Shown here: in pieces, positions 8,875 through 18,416 of the stretch | How positions within the stretch are numbered: the stretch's first letter is position 1 | How the letters are laid out: every line of letters begins with the position of its first letter | NCBI GenBank assembly: GCA_964575335.1 | Contig: CAZNPU010000022.1 | Coordinates: 1 to 58,318, forward strand | Length of the DNA: 58,318 nucleotides | Direction: 5' to 3' | Source: CAZNPU01 sp964575335 | GTDB lineage: Bacteria; Planctomycetota; Phycisphaerae; Phycisphaerales; SM1A02 | Position numbers and translations under genes: made by a program | Notes under the pieces: generated by a model | Databases searched by the model: none | What the model saw: only the letters and a program-made list of their open reading frames with translations | What the model was told of the DNA's origin: nothing

Positions 8875-10908
8875 CTACAGGCCGAATGCCGCAGCCTGGC
8901 TTTGCACGCGTTGCTGTACCGCCTGGTCCATTGTGAGAATTGGCGGGTAATCGCGCACCGGCTGTCCGTTGCGCTCATCGCCCGGCATCTTGGTGGTGGC
9001 GTCAAAGCCGATGCGGTGCGGCGTTTGGCCTGTTGGCGATGACTGCGGCCGAATAAGATCGCGTCCGGGATCAGCGTTTGCGCAAAAGTGAAACATCACC
9101 TGCTCCCAGTCATTGAGATCAACACTGGCGTCCACAGCAATAACGAAGTGAGCCGCGTCATCAGGCGCCGTTTGCCACAGCGATTCAATGGCCCGCACGC
9201 CATCGCCGGGCTGCCTCTTCTCAACTCCGACAAAGACGCACCGGCCGCCGCCGAACTCGGGCGTCTTCACCGCACCGCTTGCCCATGCGCTGCTGTTGCT
9301 GTGCGCCGTTGCGAGCAGAGGTTGCGTGGTCACCGGCACGCCATTGACTTCTTCGCCGGCAATCTTGCGCGTGGCGTCAAAGCCAATCTTGCATCCTGCG
9401 CCAAGCCGCGGGGCTGCATGATCGAGAATGTCCAACGGCCCATTCACCAGTTCCACATCGCGCAGGAAATCGCATCGTTCAAACATCGCCCGCAGCACCG
9501 CTGATTCATCGTGCACGTTTACATCATCATCCACCACCACAATCATCTTCGTCCACGCCATCTGCCCCGCGCCCCAGACAGCATGCATGATGCGGCGCGC
9601 CTGCAGCGGATAGACCTTCCTGATTTTGATGAACGCGCAGTTGTGAAAACAGCCGAACATCGGCAGGTGATAGTCCTCAATGTCGTGAATGATCGTCTGC
9701 AGGAGCGGCAGAAAGATTCGCTCTGTCGCCTTGCCGAGGTAGTAATCTTCCTGCGGCGGAAGGCCGACGATCGTGGCGGGAAATACCGCGTTGCGCCGAT
9801 GCGTGATGGCGGTGACTTCAACGATCGGATATCGATCGGGCAGTGAGTAAAAGCCGGTGTGATCGCCGAACGGCCCTTCGAACGCCGCACCGGGACCAAG
9901 CGGCTCGCCCGTGCGCGGATCGTAGCCAATCGGACCGCACTCGGTGTTCACCCATCCTTCAATCACAATCTCGCTGTTGGCGGGCACGCGCAACGGCACC
10001 GTTTTGGCTTTCACCATCGGAATGCCCCGGCCGTTGAGAAAGCCCGCCATCAGCAGTTCGCTGATGCCCGGCGGCAACGGCGCAGTGGCGGCATAAGGCA
10101 TGACAGCTTCGCCGCCCAGACAAATGGCAATCGGCATGGGCTTGCCGGGATTGGCGTTTTTCCAACTGCGCCAATGCGATGCGCCGTCGTGATGCATATG
10201 CCAGTGCATGGCCAGGCGCGTCTTATCGATGAGCTGCGCACGATACATGCCGATGTTGTGACTCGCGGGCTTCGGCTCGTTGCGGTCATCGAAATGGATG
10301 GTGTGCATGCCCGCAAAGGTGATGTATCGCCCCTGCCCTGCTGCAGTGCCTGCCTGCTCGGGCGAAAGGTTGTACCCCACAGCGCTCGGATCGCCATCCA
10401 GCGGCCAGCATTTGATCATCGGGAGCCGCGTGAGATCGACCTCGCCTCGACTGGCGAGCTTGACCACTTCCTGACACACGCCGCGCCGCACTGTGCGCGG
10501 CGGCACGCGAAGCAGCGGCAGAAACTCTTTCGCCTTGGCGAAAACCTCGCCGATCGACCGTGGCGGCTGAGGCTTGGCCAGTGAGCCGATGCGTGCAGCA
10601 ATCGCTTCGAATCCGCCGCGGCCAGCGCAGCCCAGCGCCATTTCCATGCGGTGATAAGAACCGAAGACATTGATCGCCAGCGGAAAATCACAACCCGCCA
10701 CACGCTCAAACAAAAGCGCCTTGCCGCCGCGATCAGCATGCAGCGGATCGAACGCCAGCGCGTCCTGACTGACCGTCGGGCATGGCAATTTGGAGTGACG
10801 ATCAGCGATCTCGGTGATCTCAAGCAGCGGTGAGACTTCCGTCGTCACTCGGTGCAATTCGCCGGCGTCATCAAGGGCGGCGAGAAAATCCTGCAAGGTG
10901 GCATACAT
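8875..10908 (-). CDS. UbiD-family decarboxylase (long form)
   Basis: A 677-residue UbiD-family protein, longer than E. coli UbiD (about 500). UbiD enzymes use prenylated FMN to decarboxylate aromatic or unsaturated acids, for example in ubiquinone or menaquinone synthesis. Family landmarks include ECGPIGYDPRTGEPLGPG, a FEGPFGDHTGFY segment and DDDVNVHD. The C-terminal part carries a repeated KIGFDATRK / RIGFDATTK motif seen in long UbiD-like proteins. The start was set at ATG 10908 because the extra upstream residues look non-coding; no strong Shine-Dalgarno site is seen. No UbiX flavin prenyltransferase is nearby, so the substrate cannot be fixed; menaquinone synthesis is one option. Confidence 0.85.
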   Translation of the reverse strand: MYATLQDFLAALDDAGELHRVTTEVSPLLEITEIADRHSKLPCPTVSQDALAFDPLHADRGGKALLFERVAGCDFPLAINVFGSYHRMEMALGCAGRGGFEAIAARIGSLAKPQPPRSIGEVFAKAKEFLPLLRVPPRTVRRGVCQEVVKLASRGEVDLTRLPMIKCWPLDGDPSAVGYNLSPEQAGTAAGQGRYITFAGMHTIHFDDRNEPKPASHNIGMYRAQLIDKTRLAMHWHMHHDGASHWRSWKNANPGKPMPIAICLGGEAVMPYAATAPLPPGISELLMAGFLNGRGIPMVKAKTVPLRVPANSEIVIEGWVNTECGPIGYDPRTGEPLGPGAAFEGPFGDHTGFYSLPDRYPIVEVTAITHRRNAVFPATIVGLPPQEDYYLGKATERIFLPLLQTIIHDIEDYHLPMFGCFHNCAFIKIRKVYPLQARRIMHAVWGAGQMAWTKMIVVVDDDVNVHDESAVLRAMFERCDFLRDVELVNGPLDILDHAAPRLGAGCKIGFDATRKIAGEEVNGVPVTTQPLLATAHSNSSAWASGAVKTPEFGGGRCVFVGVEKRQPGDGVRAIESLWQTAPDDAAHFVIAVDASVDLNDWEQVMFHFCANADPGRDLIRPQSSPTGQTPHRIGFDATTKMPGDERNGQPVRDYPPILTMDQAVQQRVQSQAAAFGL

Positions 10909-11057
10909 GGTGCAGGGAGCATACGGCGAGGATAGCGCATTCGCCACACCGCCCAGGCAAGGTGCGAGCCAAAACATCGCGCAACAACGGCGCGGTGAAA
11001 TATTCGCCGGCGTTCGCCGATAAACTCCTCAATGTTTCGTCTGATGGAGCCAGCAGC

Positions 11058-12026
11058 ATGAGCGCAACGAGTGGCGAGTACGCCATCAACCTTCACCATG
11101 TGGAGAAAATCTATCGCGGCAAAGTGCATGCGCTGCGCGGCATCACGATGCAGGTGCATCGCGGCGAGATTTTCGGCCTGCTTGGCCCCAACGGCGCAGG
11201 CAAATCCACGCTGGTCAAGATCATGATGACCGTCGTGCGCCCCACCCGCGTTGACGGAACAATGCTGGGCCAGCCGATCGGTCACAAACCTACGCTCGCC
11301 AGAGTGGGCTATCTGCCCGAACATCATCGCTTTCCGCGCTATCTCACCGGCCGCCAGGTGCTTGATTTCTACGCCGGGCTGGCCAAAGTCGATCGGCAGA
11401 CAAGGCGCAAACGCGCAGATGAATTCCTGAAGCTGGTGGGCATGACCGAATGGGCGGGTAAGAAAATTTCCACTTATTCCAAAGGCATGATGCAGCGCAT
11501 CGGCCTGGCGCAGGCGCTCATGAACGACCCGGACCTGGTGGTGCTTGATGAACCCACCGATGGCGTTGATCCGGTGGGTCGGCGCGAGATTCGCGACATG
11601 CTGCTGACGCTGCGCGAACAAGGCAAGACCATTTTCCTCAACAGCCATCTGCTGAGCGAACTGGAGATGGTGTGCGATCGCGTGGCGATTCTCGTGCAGG
11701 GCAGCGTGGCCATGCAGGGCACGATAGACGAATTGACCGCCGACAGCCGCCGCTACGAGGTTGTGATTGAAGGCGATGCGCCGCAGTGGATTGGTCAGGA
11801 CGATTCGATTCGCGCTGAGACGATGCCGGATAACGGTCGATGCAAACTGGTGATGCGCAGCAATGCGGCGTCGCAGGTGCAGCCGCTCATCGATCGCCTG
11901 CGCAGCGAGCAGCGCGTCATCTGTTGCGTGCAACCGGTGCGCGAAACGCTGGAAGATTTATTCATGCGCGCTGTAAAGGACCCGAACACCGGCCGCGAAC
12001 GAGGAGTCGGCGCACGGCGCGATTAG
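11058..12026 (+). CDS. ABC transporter ATP-binding protein
   Basis: A 322-residue ABC ATPase of the ABC-2 exporter class. It has Walker A GPNGAGKST (43-51), a signature variant YSKGMMQR, Walker B LVVLDEP and switch His in the segment NSHLLSELE. The C-terminal 90 residues are a domain typical of this subfamily. A GGAG site precedes the ATG. The permease gene follows 39 bp downstream, so the pair forms one exporter. The substrate is unknown. Confidence 0.92.
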   Translation: MSATSGEYAINLHHVEKIYRGKVHALRGITMQVHRGEIFGLLGPNGAGKSTLVKIMMTVVRPTRVDGTMLGQPIGHKPTLARVGYLPEHHRFPRYLTGRQVLDFYAGLAKVDRQTRRKRADEFLKLVGMTEWAGKKISTYSKGMMQRIGLAQALMNDPDLVVLDEPTDGVDPVGRREIRDMLLTLREQGKTIFLNSHLLSELEMVCDRVAILVQGSVAMQGTIDELTADSRRYEVVIEGDAPQWIGQDDSIRAETMPDNGRCKLVMRSNAASQVQPLIDRLRSEQRVICCVQPVRETLEDLFMRAVKDPNTGRERGVGARRD

Positions 12027-12065
12027 CGCTGCGTCAACACAACAGCATTTCTGGACTCAATATAC

Positions 12066-13178
12066 ATGTCGCAAACTCTCGCCATCTTTCTTGATGCGTA
12101 CCGTGAGCTCAACGCCCGCAAAATGTTCTGGATCACGATGGTGATTTCAGGCGTTGTTGTTCTGGCGTTCGCATTCATCGGCATCAATGAGCAAGGGCTG
12201 CGCATTATCGTTTGGGATATTCCCTTGCCGCTGAATACGACGGTGATGTCGCCGGAAGTGTTCTACAAGTCATTGTTTGTGAGCCTCGGCATCAAGATTT
12301 GGCTGAGCTGGGCGGCGACAATTCTTGCGCTGATTTCAACAGCGAGCATCATCCCGGACCTCATCAGCAGCGGCTCAGTCGATCTGATGCTCTCCAAGCC
12401 GATCAGCCGTCTGCGGCTGTTTCTCACAAAATACACCACCGGGCTGATGTTCGTCACACTGCAGGTTTCCGTGTTCAGTATCGCATCGTTTCTGGTGCTG
12501 GGCTTCAAAGGCAACACGTGGGAGCCTGCGCTTTTTCTGGCTGTGCCGCTGGTTGTGATCTTCTACAGCTATCTCTTTTCGATTTGCGCGCTGTTTGGAT
12601 TAATTACACGATCAACCATCGCCTCACTGCTCTTGACGCTGCTGGCCTGGCTGCTCATTTTCGCGCTCCACACCACCGACGTCACCATGCTGAGCGTTCA
12701 GTTGATGCTCAAGCAGCGCGCTGAAACAGTGGAGAAGTGGCTCGACCGTGACCAGGCGACGCTGGAGCAATTGCAGCAGGCTGACGATCCCGACGAAAGC
12801 CAAGTGCGCGCAGCGCAACAGCAGCTTGATGACCGCACAAGGGAACTTGAATCAACCCGCAGCACGCTGGCGACGCTGGATACGGTTCACTCGATCGTGC
12901 TGGCGGTAAAAACCTGCCTGCCGAAAACCTCTGAAACAATTGACCTGCTGGAGCGCTGGCTGATCGACATGGCCGAGCTGCCGTCGGCGGCCGATTCAAA
13001 GTCGCAGCAAAGTAGTGAGTTCCCCGCATCCTTTGAGCCGAACGATGAGCGTTTGCAGCAGGCTGCAGTTGAAGCGTTCCGAGAGCGCTCAGTGTTCTGG
13101 ATCCTGGGAACCTCGCTGCTGTTTGAAGCAGCAGCGCTGGCGCTGGCGTCGTGGCTGTTTTGCCGGCGGGATTTCTGA
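12066..13178 (+). CDS. ABC-2 type transporter permease
   Basis: A 370-residue membrane protein with about six helices: one near 20-40, a cluster at 75-205, and one near the C-terminus (about 345-365). A soluble insertion of about 110 residues (about 215-325), rich in Glu, Gln and Arg and probably coiled coil, sits before the last helix and would face the periplasm or cytosol. It lies 39 bp after the ATPase gene and completes the exporter. No Shine-Dalgarno site is visible, so it may rely on translational coupling. Confidence 0.85.
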   Translation: MSQTLAIFLDAYRELNARKMFWITMVISGVVVLAFAFIGINEQGLRIIVWDIPLPLNTTVMSPEVFYKSLFVSLGIKIWLSWAATILALISTASIIPDLISSGSVDLMLSKPISRLRLFLTKYTTGLMFVTLQVSVFSIASFLVLGFKGNTWEPALFLAVPLVVIFYSYLFSICALFGLITRSTIASLLLTLLAWLLIFALHTTDVTMLSVQLMLKQRAETVEKWLDRDQATLEQLQQADDPDESQVRAAQQQLDDRTRELESTRSTLATLDTVHSIVLAVKTCLPKTSETIDLLERWLIDMAELPSAADSKSQQSSEFPASFEPNDERLQQAAVEAFRERSVFWILGTSLLFEAAALALASWLFCRRDF

Positions 13179-13185
13179 CAAGCGG

Positions 13186-13986
13186 TTATCCCTGATCCAG
13201 TTCAATGCCGCGATTGCGTGCCGCCAGCACTGCCTCGGTGATGATCTCGGGCAGTTCCTGTTCGAACATCACCTCCAGCGCCGCTGCGGTTGTGCCGCCC
13301 GGGCTTGTAACTGCCTGCCGAAGCTCTGAAGCGTTCTGGCCCGATTCAACCAGCAATCGGCCAGCCCCCATCACGGTTTGCTCCACCAGCGTTCGGGTGG
13401 TGTGACGGTCAATACCCAATTCGATCGCTGCCTGCTCCATCGCCTCGGCCAGAAGAAAGACATACGCCGGTCCTGAGCCGCTTACCGCCGTCACAGCGTA
13501 CATGAGCGATTCATCCACCAGGACAGTGCGGCCGATGGCGTCAAACAGCGCGACGGCCATTGCTTCATCGCCCGGCTGCGCACCTTCACCCAGAGCAATA
13601 GCAGTCATACCCGCGCCGACCTGGCATGGCGTATTGGGCATGGCTCGCACGATTCGTGCTGCAGGCCCAAGCGAAGCGCGAATCTTCGAACTGCTCAAGC
13701 CGGCCATGATCGATATAACCACTTTCGACGCAGACAGCGGCGACACGGCCTGCGCCACTGCGGGAAACGCCTGCGGCTTGACCGCCAGCATGATCTGCTC
13801 TGCCGAAGCCGCAGCGCTGGCGTCGGTTGTGACGGCGCAGCCGAGCGATTCGAATTGCTTCAGCCTGGCCTGATCGATGTCGGCCACGATGATGTTGGAG
13901 GCATGCAGGACGCCTGCTCGCACGCCGCCGCGCACGATTGCACCGCCCATGTTGCCGCCGCCGATAATACCCAGATGGTAGGTCAT
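13186..13986 (-). CDS. proC: Pyrroline-5-carboxylate reductase
   Basis: A 266-residue protein catalysing the last step of proline synthesis: NAD(P)H-dependent reduction of 1-pyrroline-5-carboxylate. The N-terminal Rossmann motif is GIIGGGNMGGA (6-16). Family landmarks follow: VKPQ, RAMPNTPCQVGAGM, the AVSGSGPAYVF segment and the signature SPGGTTAAALEV near the C-terminus. Length fits the family (about 270). ATG 13986 starts right at the nucleotide-binding strand, as usual. It converges with the ABC permease gene (7-bp gap). Confidence 0.96.
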   Translation of the reverse strand: MTYHLGIIGGGNMGGAIVRGGVRAGVLHASNIIVADIDQARLKQFESLGCAVTTDASAAASAEQIMLAVKPQAFPAVAQAVSPLSASKVVISIMAGLSSSKIRASLGPAARIVRAMPNTPCQVGAGMTAIALGEGAQPGDEAMAVALFDAIGRTVLVDESLMYAVTAVSGSGPAYVFLLAEAMEQAAIELGIDRHTTRTLVEQTVMGAGRLLVESGQNASELRQAVTSPGGTTAAALEVMFEQELPEIITEAVLAARNRGIELDQG

Positions 13987-14199
13987 ACCAAGCAGTGGAA
14001 CGATTCTCTTGCCGTTCAGCAAGCGTTCCGCTCCATAAAGTCCACAATGTGCGGCAGGTTGCCGCGTTTCGCGAGCGCTTTTTGCGACAAACTGCATCGG
14101 ATTGCAGTCTGAAGATCGTCCCCGCTACACACCGGCTCGATTCCGGCTAAACTTCACAACGGCCTTTTTCCGGGCGGACCGTCTTACGAGCATACACCA

Positions 14200-15228
14200 A
14201 TGGCAAAGACCAACGGCTATACCGGCAGCTACACCCTCCCTTTCGAGCAACCGGTGATCGAACTTGAAAAGCAGATCGCAGCACTGCAGGAGCGCGAAGA
14301 CGCCGCTGCATATGCCGCGGAGCTGGCTGATCTGCAAAAAGCTCGTGATGGCCTGTTGGAAAAGCTCTACCGCGACTTGGGGCCGTGGGACACCGTTCGC
14401 GTTGCTCGCCATCCGGCCCGGCCGCAGACGTGGGATTACATCCAGATGATGTGCCGGGATTTCCGCGAACTGCACGGTGATCGGCATTTTGGCGATGATC
14501 CGGCCATCGTGACCGGCTTCGGGCGCATCGGGCCGCACAAGGTCATGATCGTCGGCCATCAAAAGGGCAAAACCACCCAGGAAAAAATCGACTGCCACTT
14601 CGGCTGCGCCCACCCCGAGGGATACCGCAAAGCGTTGCTGAAAATGCGTTTGGCAGCCAAGTTCGGCCTGCCAATCGTCACGTTCATCGATACGCCCGGC
14701 GCGTATCCCGGACTCAAAGCCGAGGAACGCGGCCAGGCCGAGGCGATCGCTCGAAACCTCATGGAGATGAGCCGGCTGGCCACGCCGGTAGTGTGCGTTG
14801 TCATCGGTGAGGGCGGTTCGGGCGGCGCACTGGGCATCGGCGTGGGCGACCGGGTCGCGATGATGGAATACGCCTGGTATTCGGTCATCAGCCCGGAAGG
14901 CTGCGCAGCCATCTTGTGGAAAACCGCCAACGAACAATCCAATGCCGCGGCTGCCCGAGCTCTGGCCCTGACCGCCAGGGACAACCTGCGCAACGGCCTG
15001 ATTGATGACATCATCCCCGAGCCTCTGGGAGGCGCTCACCGCGACCCGGAACAGGCGGCAGCCAATCTGCAGAACTGGATCATCGAGCAGGTCCGAGAAC
15101 TCAAGCGGTTCAAGCCCACCACGCTCGTGCAGCGGCGATATGAGAAGTTTCGCAGAATTGGGGTGCTGCACGGAGGACAGGCAGCCGGGCAGGTAGGAAC
15201 CGGCCGCATAAAGCCCCGGACACGTTGA
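14200..15228 (+). CDS. accA: Acetyl-CoA carboxylase carboxyltransferase subunit alpha
   Basis: A 342-residue AccA (E. coli form 319). With AccD it transfers the carboxyl group from biotin to acetyl-CoA, giving malonyl-CoA for fatty acid synthesis. Seen: an N-terminal helix with FEQPVIELEKQI, RELHGDR, HQKGKTTQEK, the core FIDTPGAYPG, GEGGSGGALGI, and SPEGCAAILWK. It heads a likely three-gene run with a dksA-like gene and lspA. AccD and the biotin subunits are not in the window. Confidence 0.97.
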   Translation: MAKTNGYTGSYTLPFEQPVIELEKQIAALQEREDAAAYAAELADLQKARDGLLEKLYRDLGPWDTVRVARHPARPQTWDYIQMMCRDFRELHGDRHFGDDPAIVTGFGRIGPHKVMIVGHQKGKTTQEKIDCHFGCAHPEGYRKALLKMRLAAKFGLPIVTFIDTPGAYPGLKAEERGQAEAIARNLMEMSRLATPVVCVVIGEGGSGGALGIGVGDRVAMMEYAWYSVISPEGCAAILWKTANEQSNAAAARALALTARDNLRNGLIDDIIPEPLGGAHRDPEQAAANLQNWIIEQVRELKRFKPTTLVQRRYEKFRRIGVLHGGQAAGQVGTGRIKPRTR

Positions 15229-15336
15229 CCAAGGCGTCAATAGGCTGTATTATGGCCGGATTCGTTGCGGATACCGGCTGGATGCCCTGATCCGGTTAAA
15301 CCCTCCCGCAACGCCGGCGAATGTAGGGGATATGCT

Positions 15337-16398
15337 GTGGCCCGCAAGACCACTGGCAAAAAAACATCAGTGAAGAAGTCCAAAACCACAGCCGGCCGCA
15401 CCGCCGTACGGAAAAAGGCAACGGCGTCGGCACGGACAACTCAGAACGCTTCCGCCAAGAAAACAACCAAAAAAACCGCGGGGAAGGCCAAAGTCGCCTC
15501 AAAAACCGCCACTGCCAAGGTGCAGCGAAAGGCTCGCGTCGCCAAACCCACGGCAAAGAAAACCGCTGCTGCAGCCAAATCTTCGCCAAAATCCAACTCA
15601 ACAAAGAAGAAAACTTCTGACAACAAGAAGTTGACCGCAACAGCCCGGAAGAAGTCCGAAACCAGCAAACTTCCGTCCAAGGTCGCAGCTGCGAAGAACA
15701 ACGACACGGATGTGAAGAAGAAGACCCGGTCAGCTTCTGCCAAGGCCGCAGCCGCCTCGTCCCAACCCGCTGCTACTGCTGACGCGAAACCGCAGGAAAC
15801 CAAAGCGAGTGCTCTGCCCCTGCGAGGCAAGCGCACCCGCTCGGTCGCCGAGGCTGCCAGCGCTGCTTCTGCAGACGACAAGGGTTACGTGTTCATCAAT
15901 GGTCGGCGGGTGCGCATGATCTCCACCAAAGGTCAGCTCCCCGTCAAAAAGACTCGCTCCAACGGCAGCGCCGAAGCGGAGACGCCGCCGGCTGAAGAGC
16001 CAATCCAGATCAAGAACATCAAGACCAAGCTCTCCCGCAAGGAGTTGAACCACTACCGCAATCTGCTGCTGCTCAAGCGACAGGAACTGATAGGCGATCT
16101 CAACGCCATGGAAGCTGAAGCGCTTCGGTCAGGCGGCGGCAATATCTCGCACATGCCCATTCATATGGCGGATATCGGCACTGACACCTACGACCAGGAC
16201 TTCATGCTCGGACTGGCGGAGAACGAGCGGCAGCAACTGCGGGAAATCGATGCTGCCCTGCGCCGCATCGAAGACAGAACCTATGGCGTGTGCCAGATGA
16301 CCGGCAAGCCGATTCCCAAGGAACGCCTGGACGCCAAGCCCTGGGCCAAGTACACCATCGAAGCTGCCCGCATCATTGAGAGCCAGTGGGGCCGATAG
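15337..16398 (+). CDS. DksA/TraR-like protein with histone-H1-like N-terminal tail and degenerate zinc finger
   Basis: A 353-residue protein in two parts. Residues 1 to about 175 are Lys/Ala/Thr/Ser-rich with many KKT and AKK runs, like histone H1 tails, and should bind nucleic acid. The C-terminal 125 residues match the DksA/TraR fold: a coiled-coil hairpin (RNLLLLKRQELIGDL ... LAENERQQLREIDAAL) and the tail YGVCQMTGKPIPKERLDAKP. DksA binds RNA polymerase and works with ppGpp. Only the first of four zinc-ligand cysteines is kept (Cys319, CQMT); the later pair reads TIEA, so zinc binding is probably lost. The GTG start follows a strong AGGGGA site with 6-bp spacing; a start at 15265 is less likely. 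Confidence 0.88.
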   Translation: MARKTTGKKTSVKKSKTTAGRTAVRKKATASARTTQNASAKKTTKKTAGKAKVASKTATAKVQRKARVAKPTAKKTAAAAKSSPKSNSTKKKTSDNKKLTATARKKSETSKLPSKVAAAKNNDTDVKKKTRSASAKAAAASSQPAATADAKPQETKASALPLRGKRTRSVAEAASAASADDKGYVFINGRRVRMISTKGQLPVKKTRSNGSAEAETPPAEEPIQIKNIKTKLSRKELNHYRNLLLLKRQELIGDLNAMEAEALRSGGGNISHMPIHMADIGTDTYDQDFMLGLAENERQQLREIDAALRRIEDRTYGVCQMTGKPIPKERLDAKPWAKYTIEAARIIESQWGR

Positions 16399-16445
16399 TG
16401 CAGCCTCCATCAATGTGTTCCAATGCACCGGCAAACAATGCACGG

Positions 16446-17222
16446 ATGCTGAGCACCGACCGCTGGGCGTACCGATCACCTCGGGCGTGGGCGGTTTTAT
16501 TGATTGTGTTCACGCTGGGGCTTGCGCTTGATCTTGGCTCCAAAGCCTGGAGCTTCGCCGTCATTGCCGGCGAGCCTGTGCATCTGGACCGTGAAGCGAT
16601 TCTGGCGGATCGAACCGTCAACCCCGTACCTCCGCATGCAAGCGTGCCCGCTCTACCCGGGGGATTGCTGCATTTTCACCTGGTGGTGAATCATGGAGCA
16701 GTGTTCGGCATTGGGGCCGATCAGCGCTTTTTCTTTATTGCGTTTACGCTCGCTGCGCTGCTGGTGGCGATGATCGTGTTCGGCCGCTACACGAAAAGCT
16801 ACCACCACATGGCGCATGTCGCGCTGGGGCTGATTCTCGCGGGCGGCATTGGCAATCTGCACGATCGAGTGGTCTACGGCGTGGTGCGGGACTTTCTGCA
16901 TATGCTGCCGAATTACAAGCTGCCGTTTGATTGGCAGTGGCCCGGCGGCTCGCCCCACATGTTCCCGTGGGTGTTCAACATCGCCGACGTCATGCTTCTG
17001 ATCGGCATGGGAACGCTGTTGTGGCACATCAATCGCATCGAGCGATCCCGCCGGCCTGAGACAAATACCGCTGCCCTACCCCAGCAGACTGCATGGCATG
17101 CCTCGGATCAGCATTCGATAACAACAGCAGCAACGGCAGCAGATGAGAATGAGCCAAATGGTGAGAAAAACGCCTCTTGGCGCGGCAGTGACGCCGGCGG
17201 CAACAATGGCAATGGGAACTGA
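16446..17222 (+). CDS. lspA: Lipoprotein signal peptidase (signal peptidase II)
   Basis: A 258-residue inner-membrane aspartyl protease that removes signal peptides from prolipoproteins. The catalytic segments are GGIGNLHDRVVYGVVRDFL and FNIADVML, each with its Asp. Four membrane helices are visible. It is longer than E. coli LspA (164) because of a 35-residue loop after helix 1, a short insertion before FNIAD, and a polar Asn/Gly/Thr-rich tail of about 50 residues. The genome needs it: several lipoproteins are encoded nearby. ATG 16413 is an alternative start. Confidence 0.93.
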   Translation: MLSTDRWAYRSPRAWAVLLIVFTLGLALDLGSKAWSFAVIAGEPVHLDREAILADRTVNPVPPHASVPALPGGLLHFHLVVNHGAVFGIGADQRFFFIAFTLAALLVAMIVFGRYTKSYHHMAHVALGLILAGGIGNLHDRVVYGVVRDFLHMLPNYKLPFDWQWPGGSPHMFPWVFNIADVMLLIGMGTLLWHINRIERSRRPETNTAALPQQTAWHASDQHSITTAATAADENEPNGEKNASWRGSDAGGNNGNGN

Positions 17223-17251
17223 CCATTCCATTGCTTGTTGTGCTTGCACGC

Positions 17252-18040
17252 CTAAGTAGTCGCGTCGACCATCTGCAGCGCATCTTCAAGCGGGATCACA
17301 TCGCCCTGCTGCAGCGGGCTTGGCAGACTGTCCAGCGCTTTGGTCATACTCAGCGTGAACGGCCCCACTGCGGTGCGGCGAATTGAAACGCAATGCCCGC
17401 CGGTGCCGAGCGCAAGACCAAGATCGCGAGCCAGACTGCGGACGTAAAACCCCTTGCCGCAATGAATCGCCAGCCGCACCCGGGGCCAGGCGTACTCAAG
17501 CAGCTTGATGTCGTAAACAGTGACCGGCCGGGCCGGCACGTCAACTGCCTTGCCCTGCCGCGCGAGTTTATAGGCCCGCTTTCCGTCAATCTTGACAGCG
17601 CTGTAGGCAGGCGGCTTCTGCTGGATTGTGCCGACAAACTGCTGGAGAGTGCGTTCGATCTCATCTGCTGTGGGGACACGTGAAACCGGAATCTCGGTTC
17701 GATCGCCTTCAGCATCATCGGTGGTGGTGAAGGCGGTCAGGTCGATTTCGGTTTCGTAGCGCTTATCGGTAGCCATCAATCGACTGATGGCCCGGGTGGC
17801 CCGGCCGAGCGCAATGACCAGCACGCCGGTGGCAAGCGGGTCGAGCGTCCCGGCATGTCCGGTTTTGATCCGACGTAAAGCTCTCTTACCGCCTTCGCGT
17901 TCCTTTTGGCTCTGGCTGGCCATTCGCCGCACGATGGCGACCGCTGTCATGGAGGTCATTCCCAGAGGCTTGTCAACGACAAGAATGCCCTCGGGGGGCG
18001 TGGGCGACGATGGGTTGGCTGACGACGAACTGGTGTGCAT
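17252..18040 (-). CDS. truB: tRNA pseudouridine(55) synthase
   Basis: A 262-residue TruB. It converts U55 of the tRNA T loop to pseudouridine. Seen: GILVVDKPLGMTS near the N-terminus, the catalytic-Asp motif GHAGTLDPLATGVL, the KRYE segment, QKPPAYSAVKIDGKRAY and GFYVRSLARDLG. All are standard for the family. A serine-rich leader of about 15 residues precedes the core. The open frame extends upstream through the tRNA-Ser gene on the opposite strand, so the longer version is an artefact; ATG 18040 is chosen by family length. Confidence 0.94.
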   Translation of the reverse strand: MHTSSSSANPSSPTPPEGILVVDKPLGMTSMTAVAIVRRMASQSQKEREGGKRALRRIKTGHAGTLDPLATGVLVIALGRATRAISRLMATDKRYETEIDLTAFTTTDDAEGDRTEIPVSRVPTADEIERTLQQFVGTIQQKPPAYSAVKIDGKRAYKLARQGKAVDVPARPVTVYDIKLLEYAWPRVRLAIHCGKGFYVRSLARDLGLALGTGGHCVSIRRTAVGPFTLSMTKALDSLPSPLQQGDVIPLEDALQMVDATT

Positions 18041-18148
18041 GGGTTTGAGAGCCTGGCGGAAACACTGGCCGCCCCTAGTGGAGGGCTGCGAAATCAACTG
18101 GAGAGAATCTGAGAATTCGACCATCTTGGCCAGTTCAGCCGGATGGGC

Positions 18149-18178
18149 TTGGACGAACGGCCCCATTGACGGTACACT
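18149..18178 (+). promoter_or_regulatory. Promoter of tRNA-Ser
   Basis: TTGGAC, an 18-bp spacer and TACACT end 14 bases upstream of the tRNA-Ser 5' end. The -10 TACACT equals the hexamer at the end of the 3' CRISPR repeats. Confidence 0.5.
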
Positions 18179-18192
18179 AAGTGATTCACATT

Positions 18193-18281
18193 GGACAGGT
18201 GTCCGAGCGGTTGAAGGAGCGGCACTGGAAATGCCGTATGCGGGGTTTCCTGCATCGTGGGTTCGAATCCCACCCTGTCCG
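18193..18281 (+). tRNA. tRNA-Ser (anticodon GGA)
   Basis: An 89-base cloverleaf with acceptor GGACAGG/CCTGTCC, anticodon stem CGGCA/TGCCG with loop CTGGAAA (anticodon GGA), a long variable arm as in all Ser tRNAs, T arm GTGGG-TTCGAAT-CCCAC, and discriminator G. CCA is not encoded. Confidence 0.96.
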
Positions 18282-18416
18282 CTCTCAGCACAACGAGGTA
18301 AAGCAGAAAAAAGGCATAGGCACAGAAAAGCTAGACACGCAGGACAGAACCCATAACCCTTGTCTGTCAACTCTTTGCCAACCGTTCCGCTCTTTTCTGC
18401 TTTCCACCATACCTCT

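Noticed and set aside
10845..11933. 362-residue minus-strand frame opposite the ABC ATPase gene
   Set aside because: Fully antisense to a clear ABC ATPase; His/Ala-rich composition typical of shadows in GC-rich codon usage.
13186..14097. Longer ProC start at 14097
   Set aside because: The 37 extra residues have no family resemblance, and the Rossmann strand normally begins within a few residues of the start codon.
18041..18370. Upstream extension of truB through tRNA-Ser
   Set aside because: The extra peptide (GGIRTHDAGNP) is the translated antisense of the tRNA gene, a common annotation artefact, and is not part of TruB.
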